Below, in pieces: positions 44,925-54,988 of a stretch of DNA of 64,000 nt (within the stretch, counting starts at the first letter, position 1; each line of letters begins with the position of its first letter). This DNA comes from Paenibacillus silvisoli (GTDB lineage: Bacteria; Bacillota; Bacilli; Paenibacillales; Paenibacillaceae): positions 4,260,001 through 4,324,000 of the forward strand of contig NZ_CP133017.1 in NCBI RefSeq assembly GCF_030866765.1, read 5' to 3'. The notes under the pieces were generated by a model. That model ran no database searches, was not told the origin of the DNA, and worked only from the letters and a program-made list of their open reading frames with translations. The position numbers and the translations under genes are program-made.

Positions 44925-46307
44925 TCACCAACCTTTTTCAGAATCCTTATTATAGAGCAAATGGGAGCGGACATCGGCTATTAAGTAGAGCGTTCCGGTA
45001 ACGACCGCTAAATCATCCGCGCCGGCGAGCGATTGCAGCCGCTCAAGCGCCTGCTTCCAGTTCGGTTCCACGATGAGCTCGAAGGATCGGCCGATAGAAT
45101 CGCGGACCTCCGACGCGAGTTCTGCCAGCTGTTGAGCAGGCAGAGCCTTGCGGAAATCCGGCTCGGTCACGACAAGCGTATCCACTAGAGGTAGTATATG
45201 CCGCAACGTGTCACGATGATTCTTGTTCGCGAGCATCCCCATCATGAGATGAAGCCGCTCGTACCGGTACGTTCCTTTCAGCGCTTCCGCCAGCACCTGA
45301 GCCCCTTCCGGGTTATGGGCGCCGTCAATCAGAAGGCGCGGCGAGCTGCCGACCATTTCCAGCCGCCCCGGCCATGCAGCCGCGCGCAGCCCTTCCCGCA
45401 AGTCGTCGTCTTCCAAAATCAGCGCGTAATATTGCCGCATGATCTCGAGCGTCATGACCGCAACGGCGGCGTTCGTCCGCTGATGAGCGCCGTTCAGCGA
45501 AATGGCCAGCGGCTCGATCGAACGGAACAAGCCTTCGAAACGGAAGGATTGCTCGTTCTCCGCCACCTGGAGCGCGTGCTCGTGAAATTGCTCGCCTAGC
45601 AAGTAGAGGGAGCTGTTCTTCGCTTTCGCCGTAGCCTTGACAATCTCGATTGCCTCTGGCTGCGCGACCGCGCTGACGACCGGTACGCCGGCTTTAATAA
45701 TGCCGGCTTTCTCCGTCGTGACCGCCTCGATCGTGTCGCCGAGAATATCCATATGGTCATGTCCGACATTCGTTATGACCGAAACGAGCGGCGTCACGAT
45801 GTTTGTCACGTCCAGACGGCCGCCGAGCCCCGTTTCCCATACGACGAAGTCCGGGTAAGCTACCGTGCCGTAATAAAGAATCGCTAGCGCGGTAGACACT
45901 TCGAACATCGACGGCGAGCCGAGCTCCGTCGCCGCGATTTGCTCCACGAGCGGCTTCAGCCGGTTGGCCAGCTGGAGCAGCGTCTCTTCGGGGATATCCG
46001 CCCCGTTATATTGAAACCGGTTCGTAAACTTCGTGATATAAGGGGACGTATATGTCCCCACATCATAGCCGCAGCGAAGCAAGACGCTGGTCAAATAGGC
46101 GCAGACGGAGCCTTTGCCGTTCGTGCCGGCAATATGGATGAATTTGAGCCGGCGTTCCGGATGCCCGGTCAGCTCCATCAGCTTCTCGATGCGCTCCATG
46201 CCCGGACGGATGCCGAAGGCGACCAGCCCTTCGATCCAATCTCTCGCTTGCTCGTACGTGGCCAGCGGCGCCGTTGCTTCTGCCGCATGCTGCTGTTGTT
46301 CCATCAT
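44925..46307 (-). CDS. folC: Folylpolyglutamate synthase / dihydrofolate synthase
   Basis: FolC joins glutamate to folates. The 460-residue Mur-ligase-like protein has the ATP loop HIAGTNGKGSVCAYLTSVL near residue 57, the YTSPYITKFTNRFQYNG segment near 88, the VWETGLGGRLDVTN block near 160 and DGAHNPEGAQVL near 333. ATG at 46307 has GAAGGAAGAG upstream. valS-folC is the common Bacillota order. Here murC follows directly. Confidence 0.97.
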   Translation of the reverse strand: MMEQQQHAAEATAPLATYEQARDWIEGLVAFGIRPGMERIEKLMELTGHPERRLKFIHIAGTNGKGSVCAYLTSVLLRCGYDVGTYTSPYITKFTNRFQYNGADIPEETLLQLANRLKPLVEQIAATELGSPSMFEVSTALAILYYGTVAYPDFVVWETGLGGRLDVTNIVTPLVSVITNVGHDHMDILGDTIEAVTTEKAGIIKAGVPVVSAVAQPEAIEIVKATAKAKNSSLYLLGEQFHEHALQVAENEQSFRFEGLFRSIEPLAISLNGAHQRTNAAVAVMTLEIMRQYYALILEDDDLREGLRAAAWPGRLEMVGSSPRLLIDGAHNPEGAQVLAEALKGTYRYERLHLMMGMLANKNHRDTLRHILPLVDTLVVTEPDFRKALPAQQLAELASEVRDSIGRSFELIVEPNWKQALERLQSLAGADDLAVVTGTLYLIADVRSHLLYNKDSEKGW

Positions 46308-46343
46308 CGTTCTCTTCCTTCTTCCTAAAACGGACTTCTCTAA

Positions 46344-49004
46344 TTAGCCTTTCAGCTCTGCAATGCGGGCTTTGACCATTTCGCGTTTCTCGGCGTAATC
46401 GGCCATCTTGGCGCGCTCTTCTTCGATGACTTTGGCCGGCGCCTTCGCGACGAAGCCTTCGTTGCCGAGCTTCTTCTCGACGCGCTCCACTTCGCTGTTC
46501 AGGTTGGCGATTTCCTTCTCGAGCCTTGCGATCTCCTGCTCGATATCGATCAGCCCCGCCAGCGGCAGGAACATTTGCGCGCCGGTTACGATCGCCGTCA
46601 TCGCTTTGTCCGGCGCTGCGAGATCCAGGCTGATCGTCAGCTTTGACGTGCCGCAGAAGCGGATGATGAACTCCTCGTTGCGGGCCAGAATCGCCGCTTC
46701 GCTCTCGCTCGACGGTTTGATTTGCAGCTCGACCTTCTTGCTCATAGGGACATTAACCTCGGCGCGGATATTCCGAACCGCGCGGATCATTTCCATCAGC
46801 AGCTCCATCTCCGCAACCGCGTCCGGCGCTTCCAGCGCTTTATCGTAAACCGGCCACTGCGCGAGCGTGATCGTCTCGCCTTCATGCGGCAGATGCTGCC
46901 AAATTTCTTCGGAGATGAACGGCATGAACGGGTGGATCAGACGCTGCGTACGGTCAAGCACGTAGGCAAGAACGGACTGCGTCGCGCGCTTGGCTTGCTC
47001 ATCTTGGCCGTACAGGCTCAGCTTCGCGAACTCGATATACCAGTCGCACAGGTCATCCCAAATGAAGTTGTACAGGACACGGCCCGTTTCGCCGAAATCA
47101 TAGGCGTCGATCAGACGGGTCGCATCCGCAACCGCAGCGTTCAGACGGTGCAAAATCCAACGGTCAGCCGTACCCAGCTTCACGTTAATATCGATGTCCG
47201 CGGCCGTGATGTCTTCCAAATTCATCAGCGCGAACCGGGAAGCGTTCCAAATTTTGTTGGCGAAGTTGCGCGCTTGCTCAACCCGCTCCCAACGGAAGCG
47301 CAAATCCTGGCCCGGGGTGCTGCTCGTCGAAATCATATAGCGCATTGCATCGGCGCCGTATTTCTCGATAACGTCAAGCGGATCGACGCCGTTGCCGAGC
47401 GACTTGGACATCTTCTTGCCGTTCTCGTCGCGAACGAGACCGTGCATCAATACGTCCTTGAACGGAATTTGATCCGTAAACTCGAGCGCGGTGAAAATCA
47501 TCCGGGCCACCCAGAAATAAATGATGTCATAGCCCGTAACGAGTACGTTCGTCGGATAGAACCGTTTCAGATCCTCCGACTGCTCCGGCCAGCCCAGCGT
47601 CGAGAACGGCCATAGCGCCGAGCTGAACCAGGTGTCGAGCACGTCTTCGTCTTGGCGGAGCGACTCGCTGCCGCAGCTGAAGCAAGCGGTTTGGTCTTCG
47701 CGCGCGACATGCATCGCGCCGCAAGCATCGCAGTACCAAGCCGGGATGCGGTGGCCCCACCACAGCTGGCGGGAAATGCACCAGTCGCGTACGTTTTCGA
47801 TCCATTGCAGGTAAATCTTCTCGAAGCGGTCCGGCACGAAATTCACGCCTTTGCCGGATTGCTGCGCGTTGATCGCCGTCTCCGCGAGCGGTTTCATGTC
47901 TACGAACCACTGCGTCGACAAATACGGCTCGACAACGGCGCCGCTGCGCTCGCTGTGGCCAACTTGATGAACGTGGTCCTCGATCTTGGTGCAAACGCCG
48001 GAAGCCTGCATGTCGGCAACGATGCGCTTGCGGCATTCCGCGCGGTCGATTCCGTTGTATGGACCGGCCTCGGCATTCATCGTGCCGCTTTCGTCCATGA
48101 CGACGATTTGCGGCAGGTTGTGGCGCAGGCCGACTTCGAAGTCGTTCGGATCGTGCGCCGGCGTAATTTTAACGGCGCCGGAGCCGAATTCCTTCTCGAC
48201 GTACTCGTCGCCGATGATCGGAATTTCTCTGCCGATAATCGGCAGAACGATCATTTCGCCGATCAAATGCTTGTAACGCTCATCCTCCGGATGAACCGCA
48301 ACGGCCGTATCGCCGAGCATCGTTTCCGGACGCGTCGTCGCGACCGTAATGAAGCCGGAACCGTTTTTGAGCGGATATTGCAGGTGATACAGGTGGCCGT
48401 TCACTTCTTTATGCTCAACCTCGATATCCGACAGCGCGGTGCGGGCAGCCGGATCCCAGTTGATAATCTTTTTGCCTCGGTAAATAAGGCCCTTCTCGTA
48501 GAGACGAACGAATACTTCGCGAACCGCTTGGGAAAGTCCCTCGTCCAGCGTGAAGCGTTCGCGGGAGTAGTCCAGCGAGAAGCCCATTTTCGCCCATTGC
48601 TCGCGAATCGTCTCGGCATACAGCGCCTTCCAGTCCCATACCTTCTCCAAAAACTTCTCGCGGCCGAGGTCGTAGCGGGACAGTCCTTCCTCGCGCAGCT
48701 TCTGCTCTACCTTTGTTTGCGTCGCGATGCCCGCGTGGTCGCTGCCCGGCAGCCAGAGCGCGTCATAGCCCTGCATCCGCTTCGTGCGAATCAGAATATC
48801 CTGCAGCGTAAAATCCAGCGCATGGCCGATGTGCAGCATGCCCGTAACGTTCGGCGGCGGAATCACGATCGTGTACGTTTCCGCGTCCGGGCGTTTGCCC
48901 GCTTCAAAAAACTTGCCTTCCATCCAATACGGATACCATTTCGTCTCTGCCGCCTTCGGATCGTAAGTCGTCGGCATTTCCGTCGTTGCTTGCTTCTGTG
49001 TCAT
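46344..49004 (-). CDS. valS: Valyl-tRNA synthetase
   Basis: ValS charges tRNA-Val and edits mis-charged Thr. The 886-residue class I enzyme has HIGH in [14 protein letters not shown] near residue 52, the KMSKS loop [18 protein letters not shown] near residue 535, and the CP1 editing domain. A C-terminal coiled coil ([26 protein letters not shown]) occurs near residue 820. ATG at 49004 has GGAGGT upstream. It is preceded by a full T-box leader. Confidence 0.99.
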   Translation of the reverse strand: MTQKQATTEMPTTYDPKAAETKWYPYWMEGKFFEAGKRPDAETYTIVIPPPNVTGMLHIGHALDFTLQDILIRTKRMQGYDALWLPGSDHAGIATQTKVEQKLREEGLSRYDLGREKFLEKVWDWKALYAETIREQWAKMGFSLDYSRERFTLDEGLSQAVREVFVRLYEKGLIYRGKKIINWDPAARTALSDIEVEHKEVNGHLYHLQYPLKNGSGFITVATTRPETMLGDTAVAVHPEDERYKHLIGEMIVLPIIGREIPIIGDEYVEKEFGSGAVKITPAHDPNDFEVGLRHNLPQIVVMDESGTMNAEAGPYNGIDRAECRKRIVADMQASGVCTKIEDHVHQVGHSERSGAVVEPYLSTQWFVDMKPLAETAINAQQSGKGVNFVPDRFEKIYLQWIENVRDWCISRQLWWGHRIPAWYCDACGAMHVAREDQTACFSCGSESLRQDEDVLDTWFSSALWPFSTLGWPEQSEDLKRFYPTNVLVTGYDIIYFWVARMIFTALEFTDQIPFKDVLMHGLVRDENGKKMSKSLGNGVDPLDVIEKYGADAMRYMISTSSTPGQDLRFRWERVEQARNFANKIWNASRFALMNLEDITAADIDINVKLGTADRWILHRLNAAVADATRLIDAYDFGETGRVLYNFIWDDLCDWYIEFAKLSLYGQDEQAKRATQSVLAYVLDRTQRLIHPFMPFISEEIWQHLPHEGETITLAQWPVYDKALEAPDAVAEMELLMEMIRAVRNIRAEVNVPMSKKVELQIKPSSESEAAILARNEEFIIRFCGTSKLTISLDLAAPDKAMTAIVTGAQMFLPLAGLIDIEQEIARLEKEIANLNSEVERVEKKLGNEGFVAKAPAKVIEEERAKMADYAEKREMVKARIAELKG

Positions 49005-49065
49005 AGCCCTTCTACCTCCACTGTATTTCTCATCCGTTTTCGGATGCCATAACGCCTTATAAACG

Positions 49066-49360
49066 AAAAAAAATAAACCTCTCGCCCTTAAATCAAAGGA
49101 CGAAAGGTTTGCTTCCGCGGTACCACCTTTGTTCCGGAACGGCGCTTGCAGCCTGCATCGCCCGATCCGACAACTTTAAACAGATAACGGCTGAAACCGG
49201 CTGGTACTAACGAAGAACCTTCGTTCATGCCAGCAACTCAGGGGCGACCAGTCGCAGTTCACATCCTGCAGAACCTCTCAGCGAAACGGCTCTGCTCTCT
49301 GAAGGCATTCCTGCCACTCTTCCCCATCAACGTCATTATAAATTAGAGTATAACCCTATT
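49066..49360 (-). promoter_or_regulatory. T-box riboswitch of valS, specifier GUC
   Basis: The T-box sequence AAGGTGGTACCGCGGA lies at about 49115-49130, followed by a terminator (AAACCTTTCGTCCTT with AAGGGCGAGAGGTTT, then eight T). In stem I, GGGG (49322-49325) pairs with CCCC (49241-49244). The specifier-loop bases just before the closing helix read GUC followed by G, giving Val codon GUC at 49246-49248. AGAGAG and GAGAGG bulge/loop segments also fit stem I. Uncharged tRNA-Val should prevent termination. Confidence 0.95.
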
Positions 49361-49366
49361 TTTTCT

Positions 49367-49396
49367 ATCATACACGTTATTATTTGTTCGCGTCAA
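49367..49396 (-). promoter_or_regulatory. Sigma-A promoter of the valS T-box transcript
   Basis: TTGACG (49391-49396) and TATGAT (49367-49372) with an 18-base spacer, about seven bases before the inferred leader start. Confidence 0.7.
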
Positions 49397-49437
49397 TCCC
49401 GACGGGATAGACGCCCCGTTCCGATGGCATGAAACGG

Positions 49438-49482
49438 TAAAAAGCCCCTTCGGTTCCCCGGAAAAGGGTTCCTGAAGGGGCT
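49438..49482 (-). terminator. Terminator after spoVID
   Basis: AGCCCCTTC and GAAGGGGCT pair perfectly on the minus strand, with further inner pairing, and the second arm runs into TTTTT. It separates spoVID from the valS promoter. Confidence 0.85.
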
Positions 49483-49495
49483 CCGCCCAAGCCTT

Positions 49496-50773
49496 CTACG
49501 GAATGTAGAGCACTTGGCCTTCGCTGACGCTCTGATCCGACAACCGGTTGTACAGCGCGATTTCCCGCGCTTGCAGCTGGTAGCGTCCCGCGATGACGTC
49601 AAGCGTCTCCTCGCGCTGGACGATGCAGATGCGCACCTTGCGGAACGACTGCTCATCGCCGGCACGACCGTAGAACAGCGTCTTCCATTCGATGTCGTCG
49701 CCGCTCGTTTTGCGCGCTTCCGCAGCCGCCTTCTCGGCAACCTGCTCCGCCGCGGCTCTCGCTTCCTGCTCCCGGCGGCTCGATTGCAGCAGCGAACGGA
49801 AGCCGACGCTGCCGACCTGCTGCTCCGCTTCTTCGGACGCAGGCTTGCCGGCCAGCGCCACGCGCGGCGGCTGCTTGCGGGCCGCCTCCGCCTCGGCAGC
49901 GGAGATGTCGCCGAACGCTTGCTGCGGCGCTTCCGGCGGCACGGCCGCACCGAACTGCGGACGCGCCTGCGCCGCTGCTTGCGGCTCGCGCTCAACAGGC
50001 TGGCTGGCCGGCGTCTCCTGAAGACCCGGAATATACGCGGTGTCGTACTCCAAGGCCTGCGCGTATGCCTGATAAGCTTGCTCCGGCTCACGCTCGGCAG
50101 GCTCAGGCACTTGAGCTTGCGCCTGTGCCTGCTGCTGCGCCGCTTCCGCGATACGGGCAAACTCGGCCTGCTGCTGTTCGCGCTCGCGCTCTATAGCGGC
50201 TGCGCGAACGGCAGCCTCCCGCTGCTCCGCTTCGCGCGCAGCCGCATCCAGCTCGGCCTGACGCTCCCGCTCTGCCGCAAGACGCTGCTGCACCTCATAC
50301 TCATACTGCGTAAACGCCGGCTGCTCCTGCTCTTCCTCGGCCTCCGACCGGCTGTGAATGACCGTTATCGGCTCTTCGCGCTGCCAGGCTCCATCCGGCT
50401 CGGACTGCTCGATTTCGATGCCTAGGAGCGACAATACTCCCGTAATATTGAGCGTCCGGGTGGAGAGCACATCGACGTCGAAGTTATCGATCTCAACGGA
50501 AATGTCATCCAAGCGGTGGACTCGGTTCATCGGCAGCGTAATTTCGACCGGAATCCAATGCTCCAAGGACTGCTCGGCCAAAGGCTCATCCTGAGCCCGA
50601 TAAACCCCCGTAAGCAGCAAATGACCTTTTAGTAAAACCTGATCGTCTTGTTGAACGATCCCGATTCGCGGCACAAGCTCGATCTCGTCAAGCTCGTCGA
50701 TCGCCGCCACTTCTTCGGGCAAATGTACGCGTTCATAAATGTCAAAACGTAAACCGTTAGACGGACTGGGCAC
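49496..50773 (-). CDS. spoVID: LysM-domain spore coat protein SpoVID-like
   Basis: SpoVID directs coat encasement in the mother cell. The 425-residue protein has the N-terminal beta-rich region (GLRFDIYERVHLPEEV, VEITLPMNRV), a long Ala/Gln/Glu-rich central stretch (about 150-345) likely to be extended or coiled, and a C-terminal LysM domain (RICIVQREETLDVIAGRYQLQAREIALYNRL). This plan and the place between the hem genes and valS match B. subtilis spoVID. The low-complexity part has many CAG/GCG-like codons. ATG at 50773 follows GGAAAGGAGG. Confidence 0.85.
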   Translation of the reverse strand: MPSPSNGLRFDIYERVHLPEEVAAIDELDEIELVPRIGIVQQDDQVLLKGHLLLTGVYRAQDEPLAEQSLEHWIPVEITLPMNRVHRLDDISVEIDNFDVDVLSTRTLNITGVLSLLGIEIEQSEPDGAWQREEPITVIHSRSEAEEEQEQPAFTQYEYEVQQRLAAERERQAELDAAAREAEQREAAVRAAAIEREREQQQAEFARIAEAAQQQAQAQAQVPEPAEREPEQAYQAYAQALEYDTAYIPGLQETPASQPVEREPQAAAQARPQFGAAVPPEAPQQAFGDISAAEAEAARKQPPRVALAGKPASEEAEQQVGSVGFRSLLQSSRREQEARAAAEQVAEKAAAEARKTSGDDIEWKTLFYGRAGDEQSFRKVRICIVQREETLDVIAGRYQLQAREIALYNRLSDQSVSEGQVLYIP

Positions 50774-50870
50774 GCTCGTCGTCCTCCTTTCCCCTTCTCA
50801 AGAAGCTTGGTTACAGCTTTCTTCCCTATTTATCTATATGGCAGGGGTAAGGTAGGCATGACTACGATTT

Positions 50871-51848
50871 TCACAGAGACGCGTGCCGTTCGCGCGCTTC
50901 GGCGAACCAGTCCGGCTCCTTGGCGTCCAAGGACAGCTCCTCGCCCGTCCACGGATGGGCGAACGTTAACCGCTCGCCACGAAGCGCTTGATGGCGAAGC
51001 TTGCTGTCGCTGCCGCCATAAAGCATGTCGCCGACAAGCGGATGACCGATATGGCTCATATGGACTCGGATTTGATGCGTCCGGCCGGTTTCCAGCCAGA
51101 GACGGACGAGCGTCGCGCGCTTATAGCGTTCAATCGCTTCGAAATGCGTAACGGCATGCTCGCCGCCCGGCGATACCCGTCTCCGCGATTTATGGTGCCG
51201 GTCTTTGCCGATCGGCTCGTCAATCGTGCCGCGGCTTTGCCGGAGGCTGCCCTGCACGAGCGCCACATACTGCCGGCCGATCGCTTTCGTCCGCATCGCC
51301 TCGTCCAAACGCAGCTGCGCAAGCTCGTTTCGCGCATAAAGAACCGGTCCGGCCGTATCGTCGTCCAGCCGGTGAATGTGCTTAGCCGGAAGGCTGTCGC
51401 CGCGCAGCAAGCTGATCCGGGCCGCTTCTTCGTCGAGCGTGCCGCGATGTCCCGGTGCGGATGGATGGACGGGCATGCCTGCAGGCTTGTCGAGTACTAT
51501 GCACCAGTCGTCCAGGTGCAGCACATCCGCCTGCAGCTGCCCGTGATGCGTAACGCCTCCGTCAGCATGCAGCAATCGAAGCATCGCATCGCTGCCGCCG
51601 TCCGCCGGAACGAACGTACGCAGCAGGATGCTGTCGTCTTCCATTCGGATACCGCCGACCGAGAACAAGCGGTTCAGCCATTTTTCCGGAAATAAACCAA
51701 GGGCCAGCAGCCACTGCCGCACATGGTGCGGATGGCTCCCGGCCTCTATTGGACGAACATCGGCACCGGCGAAGCCGGCCAGCGTTTCCGCCGGCAGCTT
51801 CAGCCATTCGCCGCTTCGTTCGTAGCTAATGGATTGTACCATCGCCAT
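50871..51848 (-). CDS. RluA-family pseudouridine synthase
   Basis: RluA-type enzymes make pseudouridine in rRNA or tRNA. The 325-residue protein has the catalytic-aspartate block HIHRLDDDTAGPVLYARN near residue 157 (family consensus HRLDxxTSG, here TAG), VLDKPAGMPVHPS near 120 and the C-terminal TGRTHQIRVHMSHIGHPLVGDMLYGG near 255. The RNA target cannot be told from sequence. It occupies the place of ysxE in the B. subtilis order (hemL-ysxE-spoVID). Confidence 0.92.
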   Translation of the reverse strand: MAMVQSISYERSGEWLKLPAETLAGFAGADVRPIEAGSHPHHVRQWLLALGLFPEKWLNRLFSVGGIRMEDDSILLRTFVPADGGSDAMLRLLHADGGVTHHGQLQADVLHLDDWCIVLDKPAGMPVHPSAPGHRGTLDEEAARISLLRGDSLPAKHIHRLDDDTAGPVLYARNELAQLRLDEAMRTKAIGRQYVALVQGSLRQSRGTIDEPIGKDRHHKSRRRVSPGGEHAVTHFEAIERYKRATLVRLWLETGRTHQIRVHMSHIGHPLVGDMLYGGSDSKLRHQALRGERLTFAHPWTGEELSLDAKEPDWFAEARERHASL

Positions 51849-51864
51849 GTTTGCTCAGCTCCTA

Positions 51865-53166
51865 TTACAGTCGGCGCAGCGCCTCTTCATTCGCCGCGAT
51901 CGTCGCGTCGATGGCCGCTTCGTCATGGATGCCGGAAACGAACATGCCTTCGAATTGGGACGGCGCTACGCTGATGCCCAGATCGAGCATGCTGGCAAAA
52001 TAAGCTTTAAACCGCTCCAGATCCGACGTTTTCGCCGTGTCGTAGTTGATGACATGCGTTTCCGTGAAGAACGGGCATACCATCGAGCCCACGCGGTTGA
52101 TCGTGCTTGGAATGCCGTGCTTCGACGCGTTCGCTTCGAAGCCGCGCTGCAGACGGGCCGCCATGCGCTCCATATGCTCGTACGTTTCCTGCGAGAGCAG
52201 GCTGAGCGTCGTGTAGCCGGCCGCCATCGCAAGCGGGTTGCCGGACAAGGTGCCGGCTTGGTAAATCGGGCCGCTCGGCGCCATCATCTCCATAAATTCG
52301 CGTTTGCCGCCGTACGCGCCGACCGGCAAACCGCCGCCGATGACTTTGCCAAGGCAAGTCAGGTCAGGCGTAATGCCGTACAAGCCTTGCGCGCAGTTGA
52401 GATGAACGCGGAAGCCCGTCATGACTTCGTCGAAAATAAGCAAGCTGCCGTACTGCTCCGTAATGTCGCGCAGCCCTTGCAGGAAGCCCGGCAGCGGCGG
52501 CACGACGCCCATATTGCCGGCAACCGGCTCGACGATGATGCAGGCGATTTGCTCGCCGAAATTTTCGAATGCCAGCTTCACCGAAGCGAGGTCGTTGTAA
52601 GGAACCGTAATCGTATGCGACGCTACGCTTTCAGGCACGCCCGGACTGTCAGGCAGACCGAGCGTCGCGACGCCGGAGCCGGCTTTGATCAGCAGGCTGT
52701 CGGCATGGCCGTGATACGAGCCTTCGAATTTCAAAATTTTGCTGCGCTTCGTATATCCGCGCGCCAAACGAAGCGCGCTCATCGTCGCTTCCGTTCCGGA
52801 GTTAACCATGCGCACGACATCGATGGAAGGCACGCGCTCGCAAACGAGCTCGGCCATCAACGTTTCGAGCTCCGTCGGAGCGCCGAAACTGGTCCCCTTC
52901 TCCGCCGTTTTCTTAATCGCTTCGATTACGGCCGGATGGGCATGACCCATAATCAGCGGTCCCCAGGACGCCACGTAATCGATATAGCTGTTGCCGTCGA
53001 TATCAAAGACGCGGTAGCCTTCGCCGCGCTCCATGTACACTGGATTCAAGCCGACGGATTTGAATGCGCGGACCGGCGAGTTGACGCCGCCCGGGATGAC
53101 CGCTTTCGCCCGTGCAAAAGCTTCCTTGGAACGCTCATCCGTTCTTTTGTGCTGCTGTTCGCTCAT
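51865..53166 (-). CDS. hemL: Glutamate-1-semialdehyde 2,1-aminomutase
   Basis: HemL converts glutamate-1-semialdehyde to 5-aminolevulinate, the step after HemA. The 433-residue PLP enzyme carries the Schiff-base lysine in [20 protein letters not shown] near residue 270, and [20 protein letters not shown] at the N-terminus. ATG at 53166 has GCAGGTG upstream. It is separated from hemB by a divergent crp gene, so it probably has its own promoter in the 115-base gap, where I see no clear box. Confidence 0.98.
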   Translation of the reverse strand: MSEQQHKRTDERSKEAFARAKAVIPGGVNSPVRAFKSVGLNPVYMERGEGYRVFDIDGNSYIDYVASWGPLIMGHAHPAVIEAIKKTAEKGTSFGAPTELETLMAELVCERVPSIDVVRMVNSGTEATMSALRLARGYTKRSKILKFEGSYHGHADSLLIKAGSGVATLGLPDSPGVPESVASHTITVPYNDLASVKLAFENFGEQIACIIVEPVAGNMGVVPPLPGFLQGLRDITEQYGSLLIFDEVMTGFRVHLNCAQGLYGITPDLTCLGKVIGGGLPVGAYGGKREFMEMMAPSGPIYQAGTLSGNPLAMAAGYTTLSLLSQETYEHMERMAARLQRGFEANASKHGIPSTINRVGSMVCPFFTETHVINYDTAKTSDLERFKAYFASMLDLGISVAPSQFEGMFVSGIHDEAAIDATIAANEEALRRL

Positions 53167-53281
53167 TTTGTCGCACCTGCCTGTTAAAATGTGGCTTTTC
53201 TATGGTAAACTGCAATGGTATTGTTTCTTGCATGAAAGCAAAATTCGCTATCGCAATTCATTGGGAGAGGCTGATCAACAC

Positions 53282-53944
53282 GTGATTGAGCTACTGCGAA
53301 AAGTCCAGCTATTCGAAAAACTGAACGATGAACAGCTTCACCACATTTTGTCGATCGCCAGAAAGCAATCGTTCACGCCCGGGACGGTTCTGTTCCAGGA
53401 AAACGACCAAGGAGCGGCGTTCTACGTCCTGCTCAAAGGCTCGATCAAAATCTTCACGCGCAGCAGCTCCGGCGACGAGAAAATCCTTTCGCTCATTCAA
53501 GCCGGCGAAAGCTTCGGCGAGCTTTCCCTGCTGGACGGCCGACCGCGCTCCGCTTCCGCTCAAACGTTGGAGAATTCGGCCGTGCTCGTCATCTCCGGCA
53601 ACGATTTTCACAATCTGCTGCGCGGCCACTTCGAAATCACGCGCCATATTATGGCGGAGCTCTGCCGGCGGCTGCGGGATACGAACCAGCACGTGTACGA
53701 TCTCACCTTCGTCGATTCCCGCACGCGCGTGCTGAAGAACGTCATTCTGCTCGCCAATCGGCACGGCACGCGTACGGGCAACGTCATTACGATCAAAGTG
53801 CCGCTCAACTACGACGAGCTCGCCCAATTGGCCGGCGTCGCCAAGCAGGCGCTTGCGCAGGTGCTGCGCGATCTGGAAGACCGCAAAATCTTAACGTTCG
53901 GACCGAACGAATATAAGCTTGATCTGGCCCGCCTGAACGGATAA
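53282..53944 (+). CDS. Crp/Fnr-family transcriptional regulator
   Basis: This 220-residue protein has an N-terminal cyclic-nucleotide-binding fold (about 10-120: FTPGTVLFQENDQGAAFYVLLKG and IQAGESFGELSLLDGRPRSASAQT). A C-terminal winged helix (about 160-215: LNYDELAQLAGVAKQALAQVLRDLEDRKIL) binds DNA. It lacks the N-terminal Cys cluster of Fnr, so it is not an obvious oxygen sensor, and the ligand is unknown. The GTG at 53282 has GGGAGAGG upstream. It sits oppositely oriented inside the hem cluster; control of hemL or hemB is only a guess. Its terminator overlaps its stop. Confidence 0.9.
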   Translation: MIELLRKVQLFEKLNDEQLHHILSIARKQSFTPGTVLFQENDQGAAFYVLLKGSIKIFTRSSSGDEKILSLIQAGESFGELSLLDGRPRSASAQTLENSAVLVISGNDFHNLLRGHFEITRHIMAELCRRLRDTNQHVYDLTFVDSRTRVLKNVILLANRHGTRTGNVITIKVPLNYDELAQLAGVAKQALAQVLRDLEDRKILTFGPNEYKLDLARLNG

Positions 53945-53963
53945 TACCGCTCAGGCTTTTTTA
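53931..53963 (+). terminator. Terminator overlapping the crp stop
   Basis: GCCTGAACGG and CCGCTCAGGC pair with one mismatch; the TAA stop is in the loop region; six T follow. Strong on the plus strand only. Confidence 0.85.
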
Positions 53964-53970
53964 TGGTTGC

Positions 53971-54969
53971 TTACGCTTCGCCGCGCAGCCAGCGTGCCGC
54001 ATCAAGCGCATGGTACGTAATGATGACGTCTGCGCCGGCGCGCTTCATGCCGGTCAGCGTCTCCAGCACGACCGCGCGCTCGTCGATCCAGCCATTCGCC
54101 GCCGCCGCTTTGACCATGGAATACTCGGCGCTCACGTTGTACGCGGCAACCGGCAGGTCAAAATGATCCTTGAGCATGCGAATGACGTCGAGGTAGGCCA
54201 GCGCCGGCTTCACCATCAGCATGTCCGCGCCTTCGATAACGTCCGCTTCCGCCTCGCGCAGCGCTTCGCGCACGTTAGCCGGATCCATTTGGTACGTTTT
54301 CCGGTCGCCGAATTGCGGCGTGGAATGCGCCGCTTCGCGGAACGGACCGTAGAACGCGGAGGCGTATTTCACGGAATACGAAAGAATCGGCACATTTTCG
54401 AAACCCGCCTCGTCCAATCCTTCGCGGATGGCGCCGACAAAGCCGTCCATCATGTTGGATGGCGCAATGATATCCGCACCGGCTTCCGCCTGCGATACCG
54501 CCGTTTTCACGAGCAGCTCCAAGGACGAGTCGTTATGGACTTCCGCATGTCCGGTGCGCGGATCGTGGTGGATCATGCCGCAATGGCCGTGATCCGTGAA
54601 CTGGCACAGGCAAGTATCGGCGATGATGAGAAGCTGGGGAGCCCATTCCTTGACCGCTCTCGTCGCTTGCTGCACGATCCCGTTCGGATCGTAAGCCGAC
54701 GAACCGACCGCGTCTTTCGAGTCCGGCACGCCGAAGAGCAGCACCGCTTTAACGCCGGAATCGACGACAGCGTCGATCTCCTGCTTCAGCAGATCCAGCG
54801 AGTAGTGATAAACGCCGGGCATCGAAGGAATTTCTTCTTTCACGTTCGTGCCATGCGTAACGAATAACGGATAAATAAAATCGTCCACCGACAGATGCGT
54901 CTCGCGCACAAGCGCGCGCAACGCGCCGGATTGGCGGAGTCTGCGATTTCTCGTAATTGGAAAAGCCAT
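53971..54969 (-). CDS. hemB: Porphobilinogen synthase (delta-aminolevulinate dehydratase)
   Basis: HemB condenses two ALA to porphobilinogen. The 332-residue protein has the zinc-type Cys cluster [15 protein letters not shown] near residue 120, and two active-site lysine blocks, [14 protein letters not shown] near 199 and [12 protein letters not shown] near 253. ATG at 54969 has AAGGAGG upstream. It ends 26 bases from the divergent crp stop. Confidence 0.98.
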   Translation of the reverse strand: MAFPITRNRRLRQSGALRALVRETHLSVDDFIYPLFVTHGTNVKEEIPSMPGVYHYSLDLLKQEIDAVVDSGVKAVLLFGVPDSKDAVGSSAYDPNGIVQQATRAVKEWAPQLLIIADTCLCQFTDHGHCGMIHHDPRTGHAEVHNDSSLELLVKTAVSQAEAGADIIAPSNMMDGFVGAIREGLDEAGFENVPILSYSVKYASAFYGPFREAAHSTPQFGDRKTYQMDPANVREALREAEADVIEGADMLMVKPALAYLDVIRMLKDHFDLPVAAYNVSAEYSMVKAAAANGWIDERAVVLETLTGMKRAGADVIITYHALDAARWLRGEA

Positions 54970-54988
54970 AGTAGGGATTGCCTCCTTC

